A stretch of DNA of 34,532 bases from JBIOYL01 sp044870185. GTDB taxonomy: Bacteria > Actinomycetota > CALGFH01. The position numbers were made by a program, and so were the translations under genes. This document shows, one piece after another, positions 15,233-23,620 of the stretch. The DNA is taken from the NCBI GenBank assembly GCA_044870185.1, contig JBIOYL010000115.1:1-34532 (forward strand). The letters run 5' to 3'. The notes under the pieces were generated by a model, which saw only the letters and a program-made list of their open reading frames with translations, was not told where the DNA came from and did not search any database. Position 1 is the first letter of the stretch. Every line of letters starts with the position of its first letter.

Positions 15233-16432
15233 TCAGGCGCCGACCGGCGGGGTCGCTGCCGGGAAGCTCCACAGCAGCGCCTCGGTCGCCGGGTCGAAGC
15301 AGCACAGGCCGCGAAGGTCGACCACCAAGCCGACCCGGTCGCCGCGCCGCAGGCGCAGGTGGCGGCAGCGGGCGGTGAGCACGGCGTCCTCGCCCAGCGC
15401 CGGGCCGGCGTCGAGCTGGCAGTGGACGAACAGCTCGGCGCCGACGTACTCGACGTCGGTGACGACGGCGGGCAGCGGCGCCGCGGCACCGGCCGGCCGC
15501 GGGCCCGCGGCCGGCCGCGGGCTGTCGATCGGCCGCTCGGCGCTGGTGGCCGGGTCGAGCTGCACGTGCTCGGAGCGCAGCCCGAGGACCAGTGCGCGGC
15601 CGTAGAACCGACGCAGCGGCCCGGACGGACTGCCCGGGAAGGGCAGGCGCAGCGTGCCGAGCTCCAGCCAGGCGCCCGACGGCTCACCCCGCAACCATGC
15701 CGGCACGAAGCGCATCGGCGGCTCGCCGAAGAAGCCGGCCACGAACAGGTTCACCGGCCGGTCGTACAGGGCCCGCGGCGTGTCCACCTGCTCGAGCACG
15801 CCGGCTCGTAGCACGGCGACCCGGTCGCCGACGGCCATGGCCTGCTCCTGGTCGTGGGTGACGTAGATGGTGGTCACCCCGAGGCCGCGCTGGAGCTGGG
15901 CGATCTCGGCGCGCACGCGCATCCGCTCGCCGGCGTCGAGGTGGCCCAGCGGCTCGTCCATCAGGAACACGCGGGGCACGCGCACGGTGGCCCGCCCGAC
16001 CGCGACCCGCTGGCGCTCCCCCGCCGACAGGGTGGCCGGCCGGCGTCCCAGCAGCCGCTGGAGCTTGAGCACGCGGGACTCGGCCTGCACCCGCTTGTCG
16101 ATCTCCTCGGCGGGCAGCTTGCGCAGCTCCAGGCCGAAGCGCATGTTGCTGCCGGCGGTCAGGTGTGGGTACAGGGCGTTGCTCTCGAACACCATGGCGA
16201 CGTCGCGCCGGTGGGGCGGCAGGGTGTCGACCCGAGCGCCGTCGAAGCGGATCTCGCCCGAGCTGAGCGGGTCCAGGCCGGCGATCATGCGCAGCACGGT
16301 GGTCTTCCCGGAGCCGGACGGCCCGATCAGGACGAGCAGCTCCCGGTCGCGGACGTGCAGGGTCAGGTGCGACACGACAGTACTGCCGTCGGCCTGCACC
16401 CGCGAGACATCGTCGAGCACGACGTCGGCCAT
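15233..16432 (-). CDS. MalK/UgpC-like ABC transporter ATPase with altered Q-loop
   Basis: 399-aa ATPase of the sugar-importer type: nucleotide-binding domain about 1-235, then OB/TOBE-like C-terminal domains to 399. Walker A GPSGSGKT (37-44), signature LSAGERQRV (135-143) in place of LSGGQ, Walker B VFLMDEPLGHLD (155-166), and H-loop THDQEQAM (His193). The Q-loop, normally VFQ-ALYPH, reads VFESNALYPHLT, so the coordinating Gln is Glu83. The C-terminal region has a Pro/Ala/Arg insert near residues 310-335. Start is ATG 16432 with GGAGG 4 nt upstream. No permease or binding-protein gene is nearby, so it may energise transporters encoded elsewhere, as multitask MsiK-type ATPases do. The deviations could mean reduced or altered ATPase activity. 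Confidence 0.88.
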   Translation of the reverse strand: MADVVLDDVSRVQADGSTVVSHLTLHVRDRELLVLIGPSGSGKTTVLRMIAGLDPLSSGEIRFDGARVDTLPPHRRDVAMVFESNALYPHLTAGSNMRFGLELRKLPAEEIDKRVQAESRVLKLQRLLGRRPATLSAGERQRVAVGRATVRVPRVFLMDEPLGHLDAGERMRVRAEIAQLQRGLGVTTIYVTHDQEQAMAVGDRVAVLRAGVLEQVDTPRALYDRPVNLFVAGFFGEPPMRFVPAWLRGEPSGAWLELGTLRLPFPGSPSGPLRRFYGRALVLGLRSEHVQLDPATSAERPIDSPRPAAGPRPAGAAAPLPAVVTDVEYVGAELFVHCQLDAGPALGEDAVLTARCRHLRLRRGDRVGLVVDLRGLCCFDPATEALLWSFPAATPPVGA

Positions 16433-16532
16433 GCCGCCTCCGCCAACCAGCAAGCGCGCCCATCGTAGCGAGGTTCCCGCGCCGCCGCCCGATCAGGGCT
16501 GCCCCTACCCGTGGTGCGACCGGGCGGACGGC

Positions 16533-17810
16533 TCAGCCGATGCCCGGACGGAACCGCATGGCGTCGTGGCCGCCGGGCCGGCGGAACCCGCGGCTCGGCT
16601 CGCCGAGGAGGGTCACGACCGCTACCCCGGCGAGCGCGACCAGGGTGACCCAGAACAGCGGGGTGCCGTAGTGGCCATGCTCTCTGGCGGCAACCGCCGC
16701 CTGCAGCGGGATGGCGCCGGCGGCGAGCAGGGGGCCGAGCTGGATCTCGACGCCCGGCAGGGTGCCGAGCACGCCGTCGGGGGAGAGCTCGTCGACGTAG
16801 GCCGGCATGACGGTCCAGATGCCCTGGACGGCGAACTGGACCAGGAAGGCGCCGAGGGCGAGCAGCGGAAGGGTGAGCGAGAACGCGAACAGGGGCAGGA
16901 CGGGGATCACGAGCAGGGCGGTGGTCACGATCGCGGCGCGCCGCCCGACCTGGTTGGCGACCGACCCGAGCGCGAGGCCGCCCGCCACCCCGCCGGTGGC
17001 GGCGACCGCCTCGACCAGGCCGATGGCGGTGGGCGAGGCGTGGTGCTGGACGGCCAGGAAGGTGGCGTGCAGGTCCTGGCTGCCGTGGGCGGCCAGGCTG
17101 GGCGTGGCCACGAGCACGGCGATGTAGACGGCCAGCGCCCAGCGCGAGCGCAGGATCTGCCAGCGGGTACGGGCCCGCTCCTGCACGGACGGGGCCACGG
17201 GCGGCGGGGCGGCCGGCATGGCGAGCCGGATGGCGGGCGCGCCTAGGGCAGGTAGCGCGCCGGCGACGAGCAGCCATCGCCAGCCCGCATGCCTGGACAA
17301 CGCGAGGAGGGTCAGCGCCGCGAGCAGCGCCCCGAGCGCGTAGCCGGTCTGGATCAGGCCCCAGGCCAGGCCACGGGAGCGGAAGGGGACGGCTTCGATG
17401 GCCGCCGTCGTGCCGAGCGTCCACGCGCCGCCCATGGCCACCCCGTACAGCGCGCGCGTGGCGATCAGCGCGGGCAGACCGGGCACGAGCGCGCTCGCCA
17501 GCGACAGCAGCGCGCAGGCGAGCACCGCGGCGGCCATCGCCGCCCGCCTGCCGAAGCGCACGCCGGCGAACCCGAAGGTCATCGCGCCGAGCGGCCGGCA
17601 CAGCAAGGTGGCAGCCACCGCCCAGGCGACGGCCACGATGGAGCTGTGCAGCCCGGCCGCGATCCTCGGCGCCTCGAGCACGAACACGAAGAAGCCGAAC
17701 GCGGCACCCGTCCAGGCGAGCAGGCCGGCGCCGACCGCCGACCGCTGCGCGGGCCCGAGCGCGCGCACGAGGGCGACGGCGCTGCTGCGGGCCGGATGCG
17801 AGGTCGCCAT
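16533..17810 (-). CDS. MFS transporter, SHS (sialate/lactate:H+ symporter)-like
   Basis: 425-aa twelve-helix MFS protein. Helix 1 contains AWTGAAFGFFVFVLEAPRIA, followed by LLCRPLGAMTFGFAGVRFGR (helix 2 with motif A variant), ALYGVAMGGAWTLGTTAAIE and FRSRGLAWGLIQTGYALGAL. The RPLGA-FG...GRR and GVAMGG-W patterns are those of the NanT/JenA-type organic-acid symporters. The central loop (about 200-225) is Pro/Arg-rich. Start is ATG 17810 with GAGGAGG 12 nt upstream, a long spacing. The ABC ATPase gene begins 100 bp downstream. A carboxylate substrate is inferred only from family resemblance. Confidence 0.87.
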   Translation of the reverse strand: MATSHPARSSAVALVRALGPAQRSAVGAGLLAWTGAAFGFFVFVLEAPRIAAGLHSSIVAVAWAVAATLLCRPLGAMTFGFAGVRFGRRAAMAAAVLACALLSLASALVPGLPALIATRALYGVAMGGAWTLGTTAAIEAVPFRSRGLAWGLIQTGYALGALLAALTLLALSRHAGWRWLLVAGALPALGAPAIRLAMPAAPPPVAPSVQERARTRWQILRSRWALAVYIAVLVATPSLAAHGSQDLHATFLAVQHHASPTAIGLVEAVAATGGVAGGLALGSVANQVGRRAAIVTTALLVIPVLPLFAFSLTLPLLALGAFLVQFAVQGIWTVMPAYVDELSPDGVLGTLPGVEIQLGPLLAAGAIPLQAAVAAREHGHYGTPLFWVTLVALAGVAVVTLLGEPSRGFRRPGGHDAMRFRPGIG

Positions 17811-18116
17811 GGCAGCGTAGGACCTCCTCGCATCGACGGTGCCTTGCCCCCGAGGAGATGACCGTACGTGGCGGCCGCGCGGCCGGCAACTCCAGCTGCC
17901 CACGGTCCCGCGGTCCCGCCGCGGCCGGTGGCTGCGCCGGTGGCTGCGACGCCTCGCCTTGGCCCGAGCGTGACGTGCTCGCGCGATGGCGCGCGCCGGC
18001 CGGCAGGCCGGCGGCTGCGCCCGGGCCGGCGGCTGCGCCCGGGCCGCTTGTGCGGCATAAGCTGGGAGGGGACACTCGAAGGGCCGGAACCGCCCCCACG
18101 GCAAGGGAGGTCGAGG
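17811..18116. other. Divergent intergenic region with an 18-bp tandem repeat and a dyad
   Basis: 306 bp between the leftward MFS gene and the rightward DUF1918 gene. It contains a perfect tandem duplication of the 18-bp unit CCGGCGGCTGCGCCCGGG (18008-18025, 18026-18043). Immediately after lies the near-perfect palindrome GCTTGTGC-G-GCATAAGC (18046-18062, 7 of 8 pairs), 55 bp before the DUF1918 start, which may be an operator or overlap its promoter (CATAAG as a possible -10). No small gene with a convincing ribosome site is seen here. Confidence 0.7.
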
Positions 18117-18326
18117 ATGGTCAAGATCGGCGATCGTGTGCTCGTCGAATCCGAGAAGGTGGGCAGCGCCACCCGCAGCGGCGTGGTCACAGGAGTGGAC
18201 GGCCGCATGATCACCGTCCGCTGGGACTCGGGCTCGGAGTCGGTGTTCGTGCCGAGCGCCGGCTCGCTCCGCGTGACCGGCCAGGAGCAGCCCACGACCG
18301 GCATCGGCGACCGCACGACCCCGTAG
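18117..18326 (+). CDS. DUF1918-family small protein
   Basis: 69 aa; single SH3-like beta-barrel domain of the DUF1918 type. Seen: MVKIGDRVLVESEKVGSATR, then SGVVTGVDGRMITVRWDSGS and ESVFVPSAGSLRV. The pattern GDR-V-VG-R-G-V--V-G---VRWD-G-E--F-P is the family signature. Function is unknown; the small barrel suggests nucleic-acid or protein binding. ATG 18117 has AGGGAGG 6 nt upstream. Its C-terminal 15 residues are polar and beyond the domain. A 7-bp hairpin follows the stop after about 18 nt, suggesting a monocistronic transcript. Highly similar small genes are usually found singly in actinobacteria. Confidence 0.85.
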   Translation: MVKIGDRVLVESEKVGSATRSGVVTGVDGRMITVRWDSGSESVFVPSAGSLRVTGQEQPTTGIGDRTTP

Positions 18327-18344
18327 GCGCTCCGGCATCCTGCG

Positions 18345-18363
18345 CCGGCTCCTCCCGAGCCGG
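18345..18363 (+). terminator. Hairpin after the DUF1918 gene
   Basis: Perfect 7-bp stem CCGGCTC / GAGCCGG with loop CTCCC, 18 nt after the stop codon. No T-run. A modest terminator candidate. Confidence 0.4.
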
Positions 18364-18565
18364 TCACCGCCGGCCGCTCGGGGCAGGCATGCAGGCGTGA
18401 AGCTGCGCCGTGCGCCCGCCCCGAGCGGCGCTCATCCACCTGGCCACCGCACACCCCGCGCCGGCTCACGCCCCGCGCCACCGCACGCCCGGCGCCGGCT
18501 CACGCCCGGCGCCGGCGGTGCGGTACCGTTTCCGGTCACTTGGTTCCTCGCGCCGCGGAGTGCCG

Positions 18566-19276
18566 ATGAAGCTGTCGATCCTCATGCCGGTCTACAACGA
18601 GGCGGCCACCCTGGAGGTCGCCGTGAAGCGTGTGCTCGACGTCCCCTACCCGTGCGAGATGGAGCTGGTGCTTGTCGACGACGGCAGCCGGGATGGCACC
18701 GCCGCGCTCGTCGAGCGGATCGATGACCCGCGCGTGCGGTGCCATCGTCACCCGGCGAACCGCGGCAAAGGGGCCGCCATCCGCACCGCGGCGAGCCTGG
18801 CCAGTGGCGACTACCTGGTCATCTGCGATGCCGACCTGGAGTACGCGCCCGAGGACATCCCCGCACTGCTGCAGCCCGTCCTGCGGGACGAGGCCCAGGT
18901 GGTCTACGGCACGCGCTCGTTCTCGAGCCACACCGCCTACTCGTTCTGGTATGTGCTCGGCAACAAGGCCGTGACCATGTGGGCGAACCTGCTGTTCGAC
19001 ACCTGGATCAGCGACCTCGAGACCTGCTTCAAGCTCATGCCGGTGGAGCTGTACCGCTCCCTCGACATCCGCTCGGCCGGCTTCGGCATGGAGGCCGAGG
19101 TCACGGGCAAGCTGCTCAAGCGGGGCATCCGGCCCTACGAGGTACCGGTGGGCTACCGAGCCCGCAGCCGCGAGCAGGGCAAGAAGCTGACCTGGCGCGA
19201 TGGTGTCGAGGCGCTGTGGATCCTGCTGCGGCTCCGGGCGCTGCCGCCGGCACGGCAGCGCCGCGTCGCGGGGTAG
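18566..19276 (+). CDS. GT2 glycosyltransferase, DPM1-like (polyprenyl-phosphate sugar transferase)
   Basis: 236-aa GT-A fold enzyme, cytoplasmic or membrane-associated, with no transmembrane helix. N-terminal MKLSILMPVYNEAATLE and VLVDDGSRDGTAAL bind the nucleotide-sugar; CDADLEYAPEDI (about 90-101) carries the DXD metal motif; FGMEAEVTGKLLKRGIRPYE and VPVGYRARSREQGKKLTW match the dolichol-phosphate-mannose synthase group. Length is normal for the soluble bacterial form. Likely transfers a hexose to polyprenyl phosphate for envelope glycan synthesis; the sugar is not decidable. ATG 18566 with GGAG 6 nt upstream replaces a much earlier frame opening. The LLM oxidoreductase gene starts 27 bp downstream, so they are probably one operon. 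Confidence 0.9.
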   Translation: MKLSILMPVYNEAATLEVAVKRVLDVPYPCEMELVLVDDGSRDGTAALVERIDDPRVRCHRHPANRGKGAAIRTAASLASGDYLVICDADLEYAPEDIPALLQPVLRDEAQVVYGTRSFSSHTAYSFWYVLGNKAVTMWANLLFDTWISDLETCFKLMPVELYRSLDIRSAGFGMEAEVTGKLLKRGIRPYEVPVGYRARSREQGKKLTWRDGVEALWILLRLRALPPARQRRVAG

Positions 19277-19302
19277 CCCGAGCGGCTTCTACGGAGGTGG
19301 AC

Positions 19303-20253
19303 GTGCGGATCTGCTTGATGATCGAAGGCCAGGAGAGCGTGACCTGGGACCAGTGGCTCGCCCTGGCCCAGGCCTGCGAGGACGGCGGGCTAGAGGGCCT
19401 GTTCCGCTCCGACCACTACCTGTCGGTGGTCGGCGGGGTCCAGCGAGGCGGGCTGGACGCATGGGTCACCCTGGCCGGCCTGGCCGCGCGGACGAGCCGC
19501 ATCCGGCTCGGCACGCTGGTCTCCCCCGCCACCTTCCGCCATCCGTCGGTCCTGGCCAAGAGCGTGGTCACCGTCGACCATATCTCCGGCGGCCGGGTCG
19601 AGCTCGGGCTCGGGGCCGGATGGCACGAGGCCGAGCACCGCGCCTACGGCTTCGACATGCCCCCGGTCGGCGTCCGCATGGCCGTCCTCGGTGAACAGCT
19701 CGAGATCGTGCGCCGCCAGTGGGCCGAGGACGCCTTCTCGTTCTCCGGGCGCCACTACCGGCTCGAGAACCTGCGCGCGCTGCCCAAGCCGGTGCAGCGG
19801 CCTGGTCCGACGCTGATCGTGGGTGGCTCGGCCGGGCGCCGGAGCGCTGCCCTGGCCGCCCGCTGGGCCGACGAGTACAACACGGTGTTCGCGTCGCCCG
19901 AGGAGTGCGCGCGGCGCCGGGCGCGGGTCACCGACGCGTGGCGGTCGGCGGGACGCGACCCGGGGACGCTGCGCTTCTCGCTGATGACCGGCTGCGTGGT
20001 CGGCCGGGACCGGCGGGAGGTGCTGGAGCGGGCCGCCCGCCTGAACGCCCGCTCTGGTCGGGACGACCCGCCCGAGCGCCTGCTCGCCGATCCGCCTGCG
20101 GGGATGGTGGTCGGCACCGTCGACCAGGTCGTCGAGCAGCTGCGTGCCGTCGAGGCGGCTGGGGTGTGGCGGGTCATGCTCCAGCACCTGGTCCACGACG
20201 ACCTCGACATGGTGGCCGTGCTGGGCCAGGAGGTCGCACCGGCCCTCGCCTAG
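19303..20253 (+). CDS. LLM-class flavin/F420-dependent oxidoreductase
   Basis: 316-aa luciferase-like TIM-barrel oxidoreductase, complete. Characteristic segments are EDGGLEGLFRSDHYLS (beta-2 with the Asp-His), RTSRIRLGTLVSPATFRHPS, KSVVTVDHISGGRVELGLGA, GWHEAEHRAYGFDMPP, and the late phosphate-binding RPGPTLIVGGSAGRR. These fit F420-type LLM enzymes of actinobacteria; the exact substrate is not predictable. GTG 19303 is preferred because GGAGG lies 5 nt upstream; GTG 19297 would overlap that site. It follows the GT2 gene closely. Note that a decayed relative is found at 13440-13748. Confidence 0.92.
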   Translation: MRICLMIEGQESVTWDQWLALAQACEDGGLEGLFRSDHYLSVVGGVQRGGLDAWVTLAGLAARTSRIRLGTLVSPATFRHPSVLAKSVVTVDHISGGRVELGLGAGWHEAEHRAYGFDMPPVGVRMAVLGEQLEIVRRQWAEDAFSFSGRHYRLENLRALPKPVQRPGPTLIVGGSAGRRSAALAARWADEYNTVFASPEECARRRARVTDAWRSAGRDPGTLRFSLMTGCVVGRDRREVLERAARLNARSGRDDPPERLLADPPAGMVVGTVDQVVEQLRAVEAAGVWRVMLQHLVHDDLDMVAVLGQEVAPALA

Positions 20254-20297
20254 CCTTGCGGTCGCCTTGGCTGCTCGCCAGCTCGGCGGGGAAGGGG

Positions 20298-20328
20298 TAC
20301 CATCGGCTATGGTAGTTCGTAATGCTAA
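20298..20328. promoter_or_regulatory. Two operator-like dyads upstream of marR-MFS
   Basis: TACCAT-N5-ATGGTA (20298-20303, 20309-20314) is a perfect 6-bp dyad. Directly after it, TTCGTAATGCTAA (20316-20328) has the symmetric pattern TTnGnAnTnCnAA, similar to MarR-family sites, and the palindrome CTAATTAG (20325-20332) overlaps it. The AT-rich block stands out from its surroundings and ends 14 bp before the regulator start, fitting autoregulation. Confidence 0.5.
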
Positions 20329-20341
20329 TTAGTAGAGCGAA

Positions 20342-20806
20342 GTGATTGCCGTGCTTCCTGCCCCATCCGCCGACGCCGTGGACACCCAGCTCGTGACGCG
20401 GCTGCGCATGGCCGTGCTGCGTCTGGCCCGCCGGCTCCGCCAGCAGGTCGAGGGGGAGATCACCGCCTCGCAGCTCGCGGCCCTTGCCAGCATCGACCGC
20501 CAGGGGCCGCTCACCATCGGCGAGCTGGCCGCCGTGGAGCGGGTCCGGCGCCCCACCATGACCCGCATCGTGGCCTGTCTCGAAGCAGCCGGGCTGATCG
20601 CCCGGCGGGCCGACCCGCGCGACCGTCGCTTCGTCCACGTCGAGGTCAGCGCCGACGGTCACCGGTTCCTGGAGCGGACCCGCTCGCGCCGGGACGCCTT
20701 CCTGGCCGAGCGCATCCAGGCCCTGCCTCCCGCCGAGCGCACCCTTCTCTGGAAGGCCGTACCGGTGATCGAGCGGCTGCTCGAGGAGGAGGCGGCGGGG
20801 CCGTGA
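20342..20806 (+). CDS. MarR-family transcriptional regulator
   Basis: 154-aa winged-helix regulator. Helix-turn-helix within 43-85: TASQLAALASIDRQGPLTIG, ELAAVERVRRPTMTRIVACL and EAAGLIAR. The wing contains ADPRDRRFVHVEVS (90-103), the diagnostic MarR D-x-R-D-x-R. C-terminal dimerisation helices include RRDAFLAERIQALPPAERTL. Starts at GTG 20342 (GTG 20351 is an alternative; neither has a strong ribosome site). Its stop overlaps the start of the following MFS exporter gene in GTGA, so the two are translationally coupled: a typical ligand-released repressor with its exporter. Operator-like dyads lie just upstream. Confidence 0.93.
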   Translation: MIAVLPAPSADAVDTQLVTRLRMAVLRLARRLRQQVEGEITASQLAALASIDRQGPLTIGELAAVERVRRPTMTRIVACLEAAGLIARRADPRDRRFVHVEVSADGHRFLERTRSRRDAFLAERIQALPPAERTLLWKAVPVIERLLEEEAAGP

Positions 20807-22065
20807 GCCTGGCCGAACTTGCGACCCGGCGCACCTTCCGCTCCCTGCGCGTGCGCAACTACCGGCTGTTCTTCTTCGGGCAGCTCGTGTCGGTGAGCGG
20901 CACCTGGATGCAGCAGCTGGCCCAGGACTGGCTCGTCCTGCGGCTGACCAACCGCTCGCTGCCGGTGGGCATCGCCACCGCCTTGCAGTTCCTGCCCGTG
21001 CTGCTGCTCGGCGTGTGGGGCGGCGTGGTGGCGGACCGGCTCGACAAGCGCAAGATCCTGCTGGTCACCCAGGCCACGATGTGCACCTTCGCCGTCGCCC
21101 TGGGGCTGCTCACGCTGACCGGGGTGGTCCGGCTCTGGATGGTCTACCTGCTCGCCCTGCTGCTCGGCTGCACCACCGCGTTCGACAACCCGGCCCGTCA
21201 GGCGTTCGTGAGCGAGATGGTCGGCCCCGACCACGTCGCCAACGCGGTCGGGCTGAACAGCGCGCTGTTCAACTCGGCCAGGGTGATCGGCCCGGCCGCC
21301 GCCGGGGTGCTGATCGCCGCCTTCGGGGTCGCACCCGCCTTCCTGGTCAACGGGGTCTCCTACCTGGCCGTGATCGGCAGCCTGGTCGCCATGGACCCGG
21401 CCCGGCTGTACCGGCAGGCCCATGCCGGGCGGGGCCGGGGCCAGGTGCGCGAGGGGCTCCGCTACGCCTGGGGCGATCCCGTGCTCCGGTCGACCCTGCT
21501 GATGGTGACGATCATCGGGACGTTCGCGCTGAACTACCGGGTGCTCGTGCCGCTGCTGGCCCGGTTCACCTACCACGGCGGCCCGGAGCTGTACGGGCTG
21601 CTCGCCTCGGTCATGGCCGTCGGCTCGGTGGTCGGCGCCCTGTACGCGGCCGGCCGCGCCCGCCCCACCCGCCCGCTGCTGCTCGGCGCCGCGGCCGCGT
21701 TCGGCGTCGCCTCGATCCTGGCCGCGCTGGCCCCGAGCGCCGCCTGGTCGGCGGCCGCCCTGGTCCTGGTGGGGGTGTCCAGCATCGCGTTCATCACCAC
21801 CGCCAACTCGACCCTGCAGCTGACCGCCAGCCCCAGGATGCGTGGCCGGGTGATGTCCCTGTACGGCCTGCTGTTTCTGGGCTCCACGCCGTTCGGCAGC
21901 CTCCTGGTCGGCTGGCTGGCCGAGCGCTACGGCCCGCGCTCCGGCTTCTGGCTGGCCGCCGTGTGCTGTCTCGCCACCGCCGCCGTCGCCGCCCTGGCCC
22001 ACCGCCGCCGGGCCGCCGCCACCGCGGAGCACGCCGCCCGGACCACGTCCGGCCAGGCGGCGTAG
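20803..22065 (+). CDS. MFS exporter, DHA3/EntS-like
   Basis: 420-aa membrane protein with about 12 helices and the DHA3 (MefA/EntS) look. N-terminal LRVRNYRLFFFGQLVSVSGT and WMQQLAQDWLVLRLTNRS are diagnostic for this group, then GGVVADRLDKRK (motif A), LGCTTAFDNPARQAFVSEMV, VANAVGLNSALFNSARVIGP, and in the second half RMRGRVMSLYGLLFLGSTPF. The last 25 residues are Ala/Thr/Arg-rich cytoplasmic tail. GTG 20803 overlaps the marR stop by 4 nt. Exports an unknown, perhaps siderophore- or drug-like, compound under MarR control. Convergent with lysA; the gap carries a 21-bp tandem duplication. Confidence 0.92.
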   Translation: MSLAELATRRTFRSLRVRNYRLFFFGQLVSVSGTWMQQLAQDWLVLRLTNRSLPVGIATALQFLPVLLLGVWGGVVADRLDKRKILLVTQATMCTFAVALGLLTLTGVVRLWMVYLLALLLGCTTAFDNPARQAFVSEMVGPDHVANAVGLNSALFNSARVIGPAAAGVLIAAFGVAPAFLVNGVSYLAVIGSLVAMDPARLYRQAHAGRGRGQVREGLRYAWGDPVLRSTLLMVTIIGTFALNYRVLVPLLARFTYHGGPELYGLLASVMAVGSVVGALYAAGRARPTRPLLLGAAAAFGVASILAALAPSAAWSAAALVLVGVSSIAFITTANSTLQLTASPRMRGRVMSLYGLLFLGSTPFGSLLVGWLAERYGPRSGFWLAAVCCLATAAVAALAHRRRAAATAEHAARTTSGQAA

Positions 22066-22077
22066 CCCGGACCGGCT

Positions 22078-22119
22078 CGACCCGTCTGACGAAGCAGGCG
22101 ACCCGTCTGACGAGACAGG
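22078..22119. repeat. 21-bp tandem duplication between the MFS exporter and lysA stops
   Basis: CGACCCGTCTGACGAAGCAGG (22078-22098) is followed by a copy (22099-22119) differing at two adjacent positions, ending directly at the lysA stop codon. The convergent gap (54 bp) is almost entirely this repeat, and no terminator hairpin is seen. Confidence 0.85.
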
Positions 22120-23451
22120 CTAGTGGGGGCGCGGGGCCACATCGGCCGGCGCGGCCCGGGCGTCCACGCCGGTCTCCCAGGCGAGCAGCTCCTCCCAGGT
22201 CTCGCGGCGGCGGGCCAGCCGCGCCCGGCCGCCTTCGACCACGAGCTCCGCCGGGCGGGGCTGGCTGTTGTAGTTGGAGGCCATGGTCATGCCGTAGGCG
22301 CCGGCGTCCAGGATCGCGACCAGGTCGCCCGGTGAGAGCTCGGGCAGGTCGGCGGCCAGGGCCAGCACGTCGCTCGACTCGCAGATCGGCCCGACCACCT
22401 CGGTGGGACCGGCCGGGCCGGCCTGGCGGACCGGCACGATGCGGTGCACCGCCTGGTACAGGGCGGGGCGGAGCAGATGGTGCATGCCGGTGTCGACCAC
22501 CACCATGCGCCGCGCCCGCGGCTTGCGGTACAGGACCCTGGCCACCAGGGCGCCGGCGGCCGCCACCAGCGCCCGTCCGGGCTCGACGCCGACGGTGACG
22601 CCCCGGCCGGCGATCAGCGGGCCGAGGGCGGCGGCGAACACCTCGGGGCCGGGTGACGGCCCGCCGGCGTAGTCCACCGGGAGGCCGCCGCCGACGTCGA
22701 GCCAGCGCAGGTCGAGCCCGGCCGCCCGCCCCGCCTCGAGCACGTCGAGCGCGATCGTGGCCCCGGCGACCATGCCGGACGGGTCGGGGAGCTGCGAGCC
22801 GACGTGCACGTGCACCCCGACCGCGTCCAGGGCGGGGAACTCGCCCCGCCCGAGCCGGGCGAGCAGGTCGCGGGCGACCCCGGCCGGGACGCCGAACTTG
22901 GCCTCGTCGTGCCCGGTGGCGATGTGGACGTCGGTGTCCACCGCGATGTCCGGGTTGACCCGCAGCGCACAGCGGGCCCGGCGGCCAAGGCGGTCGGCGA
23001 CCGCCTGCAGGGCGGCCAGCTCGTCGGCCGACTCGACGTGGACGAGCGCGCCGTGCTCGACGGCCAGCGCCAGCTCGGCGCCGGTCTTGCCCACACCGGC
23101 GAACACGACCGCGCCCGGGTCGCCGCCCGCCCGCAGCACCCGGATCAGCTCGCCGCCGCTCACCACGTCGAACCCGGCGCCGAGCCCGGCCAGGCGTCCG
23201 AGCAGGGCCAGGTTCGAGTTGGCCTTGACCGCGTACAGCACCCGGCCGCCGATGAGCGCGAAGGCCCCCGCGATGCGCCGGTAGGCGGCGGCCACCGCGT
23301 CGAGCGAGTAGACATAGGCCGGCGTGCCGACCCCTTCCACCACCCGGTCCAGGCGCAGGCCGTCGACGCACAGCACGCCGTCGACATAGGTGAAGGGGGC
23401 AGGGGCCGGCTGCAGCTCGCTCGGGAAGCGGAGTGTCTGGACGTCGTTCAT
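22120..23451 (-). CDS. lysA: LysA, diaminopimelate decarboxylase
   Basis: 443-aa PLP enzyme that decarboxylates meso-diaminopimelate to lysine, the final step of lysine synthesis. PLP lysine in YAVKANSN (Lys76), HVHVGSQ for the cofactor-facing His, the Gly-rich phosphate loop DVGGGLPVDY, EPGRALVAAAGALV, active-site CESSDVLA (Cys357), and the C-terminal GAYGMTMASNYNSQPRPAE (Tyr386). The opening is typical of actinobacterial LysA, where the gene often sits near argS/hom/thrC; those are not here. ATG 23451 has GAGAGG 7 nt upstream. No lysine riboswitch pattern was recognised in the 169-bp leader. The stop abuts a 21-bp tandem duplication. Confidence 0.97.
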   Translation of the reverse strand: MNDVQTLRFPSELQPAPAPFTYVDGVLCVDGLRLDRVVEGVGTPAYVYSLDAVAAAYRRIAGAFALIGGRVLYAVKANSNLALLGRLAGLGAGFDVVSGGELIRVLRAGGDPGAVVFAGVGKTGAELALAVEHGALVHVESADELAALQAVADRLGRRARCALRVNPDIAVDTDVHIATGHDEAKFGVPAGVARDLLARLGRGEFPALDAVGVHVHVGSQLPDPSGMVAGATIALDVLEAGRAAGLDLRWLDVGGGLPVDYAGGPSPGPEVFAAALGPLIAGRGVTVGVEPGRALVAAAGALVARVLYRKPRARRMVVVDTGMHHLLRPALYQAVHRIVPVRQAGPAGPTEVVGPICESSDVLALAADLPELSPGDLVAILDAGAYGMTMASNYNSQPRPAELVVEGGRARLARRRETWEELLAWETGVDARAAPADVAPRPH

Positions 23452-23584
23452 CGCGTGGCCTCTCGGAGGTTGCAGGACGGTCGGATGGCGACCGGTGGCA
23501 TGGGTCCACGATCCACCGGGCGCGGCCGGTCTGTCGAGGGCCCGCCGGGCGGCCGGGGCGGGCTCGGGTCGACGCGGGGAAGAG

Positions 23585-23616
23585 GCCTCGCGGCTTGCCG
23601 AGGCTCCCGCGGGAGC
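23585..23616 (-). terminator. Double hairpin after the GNAT gene
   Basis: Five nucleotides past the GNAT stop, reading leftward, lies the palindrome GCTCCCGCGGGAGC (23616-23603). It overlaps a second stem, GCCTCG/CGAGGC with an 8-nt loop (23604-23585), followed by CTCTTCCCC. Likely the terminator separating the GNAT gene from lysA. Confidence 0.6.
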
Positions 23617-23620
23617 GGGC

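Noticed and set aside
23452..23620. Possible lysine riboswitch upstream of lysA
   Set aside because: The conserved lysine-riboswitch core was not found; the space is accounted for by the GNAT terminator hairpins and GC-rich sequence.
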